Assembly (NCBI RefSeq): GCF_900215605.1
Contig: NZ_OBEL01000001.1
Location: 558,001-622,000, forward strand
DNA: 64,000 nucleotides
Direction: 5' to 3'
From: Cohaesibacter gelatinilyticus
GTDB lineage: Bacteria > Pseudomonadota > Alphaproteobacteria > Rhizobiales > Cohaesibacteraceae
In this document: positions 61,859 through 64,000 of the stretch, one piece after another
How the letters are laid out: every line of letters starts with the position of its first letter
Position numbering within the stretch: the first letter of the stretch is position 1
The notes under the pieces: generated by a model
What the model saw: the letters and a program-made list of their open reading frames with translations, nothing else
The model's database searches: none
Told to the model about the DNA's origin: nothing
Program-made: the position numbers and the translations under genes

Positions 61859-63595
61859 ATGCGGAAAATTCTGCTATCGGCAGTCGCCATCTCTGCAATG
61901 ATTGCCTCATCATCTGCTGTTCTGGCAGATAGTGCGGCAGCCAAGAAATGGGTCGATTCCGAATTCCAGCCATCTGTTCTGTCAAAAGACGATCAGATGA
62001 AGGAAATGGACTGGTTCATCAATGCAGCCGAGCCTTTCAAAGGCATGGAAATCAACGTGCTGTCTGAAGGCATCCCGACCCATTCCTACGAATCTGAAGT
62101 TCTGACCAAAGCCTTCTTCGAGATCACAGGCATCAAGGTCAATCACCAGATTCTTGGTGAGGGTGAAGTGGTTCAGGCCGTTCAGACCCAAATGCAGACC
62201 AAGCGCAATCTCTATGATGCCTATGTCAATGACTCTGATTTGATTGGTACTCACTCACGCTTGCAGCTGGCTTACAACCTGACCGACTGGATGGCAGGTG
62301 AGGGCAAGGCCGTAACCAACCCTGGCCTCGATTTGGGCGACTTCATGGGTACCCAGTTCACCACTGGCCCTGATGGCGATTTGTACCAGCTGCCAGATCA
62401 GCAATTTGCGAACCTCTACTGGTTCCGTAAAGACTGGTTCGACCGCCCTGATCTGCAAGAAAAATTCAAAGCAAAATATGGCTATGACCTAGGTGTTCCT
62501 GTCAATTGGTCTGCTTACGAAGATATCGCTGAATTCTTCTCCAAGGATGTGAAGGAAATTGACGGTACCGCAATTTATGGTCACATGGATTACGGCAAGC
62601 GCGCTCCTGACCTTGGTTGGCGTATGACTGATGCCTGGCTGTCCATGGCCGGTGCTGGTTCCAAAGGTGAGCCAAACGGTGTTCCAATCGATGAATGGGG
62701 CATCCGTATGGAAAAAGGCTCCTGTAATCCAGCTGGTGCATCTGTCACCCGCGGCGGTGCTGCCAACGGCCCAGCGGCTGTTTACGCGATCCGTAAATGG
62801 GATGAATGGCTGCGTAACTATGCCCCTCCAGGTGCTGCTTCCTATGACTTTTACCAGTCTTTGCCTGCACTTAGCCAAGGCAACGTAGCTCAGCAGATCT
62901 TCTGGTACACTGCCTTTACCGCTGATATGGTGAAGCCGAAGTCAGAAGGCAACAACACTGTTGACGATGCAGGCAAGCCACTATGGCGCATGGCTCCATC
63001 ACCACATGGTCCATATTGGGAAGAAGGCCAGAAAGTTGGCTATCAGGACGTGGGTTCCTGGACTATCCTGAAATCCACTCCGGTTGATCGCGCCAAAGCG
63101 GCTTGGCTCTATGCTCAGTTCGTGGTCTCCAAGACCGTTGACGTGAAAAAATCCCATGTTGGTCTGACCTTCATTCGTGACAGCTCTGTAAATCATGAGA
63201 GCTTCACCGAGCGTGCAGGCAAACTTGGTGGTCTGGTCGAGTTCTACCGCTCTCCTGATCGTGTTGCATGGTCCCCAACAGGCATCAACGTGCCTGATTA
63301 TCCAAAGTTGGCTCAGTTGTGGTGGCAGCAAATCGGTGACGTGAACTCCGGAGCCTTCACCCCTCAGGAAGCTATGGATCGTCTTGCATCCGAGATGGAC
63401 ACCATCATGGCTCGTATGGAGCGCGCGGATAAAGGTGCCAACGTTTATGGCGGCTGTGGTCCACGCCTCAACGAAGAGAAAGACGCCGAATGGTGGTTCA
63501 AAAACGGTGGTGCCAAGCCAAAGCTTGCCAACGAAAAGCCACAGGGTCAGACCGTCAATTATGACGAACTGGTCGCACGTTGGGCCAAGAACTAA
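61859..63595 (+). CDS. glpV: Glycerol ABC transporter substrate-binding protein GlpV-like
   Basis: This 578-residue binding protein, long for the sugar class, has a signal peptide ending Val-Leu-Ala (about 23). The mature start AAAKKWVDSEFQPSVLSKDDQ, the YDAYVNDSDLIGTHSRLQ segment and a C-terminal NVYGGCGPRLNEEKDAEWWF fit the long glycerol-binding proteins of the rhizobial glp transporter. GGGAGGAG precedes the ATG. The ABC gene starting at 63862 (glpS-like) supports the assignment; the rest of the operon is beyond the window. Confidence 0.85.
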   Translation: MRKILLSAVAISAMIASSSAVLADSAAAKKWVDSEFQPSVLSKDDQMKEMDWFINAAEPFKGMEINVLSEGIPTHSYESEVLTKAFFEITGIKVNHQILGEGEVVQAVQTQMQTKRNLYDAYVNDSDLIGTHSRLQLAYNLTDWMAGEGKAVTNPGLDLGDFMGTQFTTGPDGDLYQLPDQQFANLYWFRKDWFDRPDLQEKFKAKYGYDLGVPVNWSAYEDIAEFFSKDVKEIDGTAIYGHMDYGKRAPDLGWRMTDAWLSMAGAGSKGEPNGVPIDEWGIRMEKGSCNPAGASVTRGGAANGPAAVYAIRKWDEWLRNYAPPGAASYDFYQSLPALSQGNVAQQIFWYTAFTADMVKPKSEGNNTVDDAGKPLWRMAPSPHGPYWEEGQKVGYQDVGSWTILKSTPVDRAKAAWLYAQFVVSKTVDVKKSHVGLTFIRDSSVNHESFTERAGKLGGLVEFYRSPDRVAWSPTGINVPDYPKLAQLWWQQIGDVNSGAFTPQEAMDRLASEMDTIMARMERADKGANVYGGCGPRLNEEKDAEWWFKNGGAKPKLANEKPQGQTVNYDELVARWAKN

Positions 63596-63620
63596 TCCTG
63601 ACGGAATGACAAGAACAGGT

Positions 63621-63669
63621 CGGGGCTTCTAGCCCCGCCCAGGGCCGGGAGTGCTGAGCTTGGCACTCC
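63621..63669 (+). other. Two tandem hairpins between glpV and glpS
   Basis: CGGGGCT/AGCCCCG (63621-63637, 3-nt loop) is followed by GGAGTGC/GCACTCC (63648-63669, 8-nt loop). Neither has a U-run. They lie right after the binding-protein gene, where such stems commonly stabilise its message relative to downstream genes. Confidence 0.7.
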
Positions 63670-63861
63670 TATCCTCCAGCCCTGCACTGGACCGAGCGCT
63701 GAAACTCCCCAAACGTTCAGTTGCTCGGCCTTAGTGCGTAAAGCCGCACCATGAACTGACCATGCGTGTATTAGCTGGAGAGCGGGATATCTGGAACTGG
63801 CCACTTTCAGAAGTGAGGCAGATAAGACAGAACCCGATAGACAGGGCAAGGTAACTTCGAA

Positions 63862-64000
63862 ATGACATTAGAACTCAAGGGCATCACGAAGCGAGTTGAT
63901 GGCCGCCTCCATATTAAAGAGACATCTCTACGCCTTGAGCCAGGGCATTTCAATGTTCTGCTCGGCGAAACCGGGGCAGGCAAGACATCGCTGATCAAAT
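63862..64000 (+). CDS. glpS: Glycerol ABC transporter ATP-binding protein GlpS-like, partial
   Basis: Only the first 46 codons are in the window. They read as an ABC ATPase N-terminus, with LELKGITKRVDG and a Walker A loop GETGAGKTS in place of the common GPSGCGKST. That variant and the glpV neighbour fit GlpS of the glycerol importer. The 266-bp gap before it holds two hairpins. Confidence 0.75.
   Translation, partial: MTLELKGITKRVDGRLHIKETSLRLEPGHFNVLLGETGAGKTSLIK

Overview
The window reads as chromosomal DNA of an alphaproteobacterium, most likely Hyphomicrobiales (Rhizobiales). The reasons are a cytochrome c-linked urate oxidase (PuuD) beside a fused allantoinase/OHCU decarboxylase, a bioMNY biotin transporter, a ugp operon, a rhizobial-type glycerol transporter (glpV/glpS) and short palindromes of the TAGAGCAT/CCCGAAAAG type common in rhizobial genomes. 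Base composition is moderate rather than GC-rich. A marine Cohaesibacter-like organism would fit, but that is a guess. I see no rRNA, tRNA, CRISPR array, phage or complete insertion sequence. Almost all of the window is catabolic and transport operons.

Layout. (1) 1-2911, minus strand: thiM-thiE-thiD-thiY behind a TPP riboswitch whose expression platform can be read from the sequence. (2) 3250-15401: purine and ureide degradation, with ureidoglycine aminohydrolase, a LysR regulator divergent from xdhABC, guanine deaminase, ureidoglycolate lyase, a PuuE-UraD fusion, HIU hydrolase and membrane urate oxidase. Together these take guanine and xanthine to urate, allantoin and ureides; allantoate hydrolysis is the step not seen. 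(3) 15527-16741: a lone nagA. (4) 16900-36324: a 19-kb polyamine block with a class I amidotransferase, two aldehyde dehydrogenases, gamma-glutamyltransferase, two glutamine synthetase-like ligases, two FAD amine oxidases, an aminotransferase, a PotFGHI-type ABC importer, an agmatinase-family enzyme and a GntR/FCD regulator. Five near-identical TTTGTGATCACAAA palindromes lie in its control regions and look like the operator of that regulator. (5) 36459-38472: bioMNY. (6) 38554-42887: an ABC exporter of MacB/DevBCA type. (7) 43133-51060: a UPF0173 hydrolase, a DeoR regulator, a HAD-IIA protein and ugpBAEC-glpQ. (8) 51316-61465: LysR, a TauE/SafE permease, then a less familiar set: a NitT/TauT-type ABC importer, two NnrS-like membrane proteins, a TonB-dependent barrel that seems to lack its plug, and a second paralogous Tat-type binding protein. 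(9) 61859-64000: glpV and the start of glpS.

The most original observations are the shared palindromic operator across the polyamine block, the ABC/NnrS/TonB-barrel locus at 53-61.5 kb as a possible undescribed uptake system, the mutually exclusive pairing in the thiM leader, and three families of small repeats (one a TA-flanked MITE-like element) that sit on gene 3' ends and repeatedly supply the stop codon. Function names rest on recognised family motifs and gene context. No database search was run.
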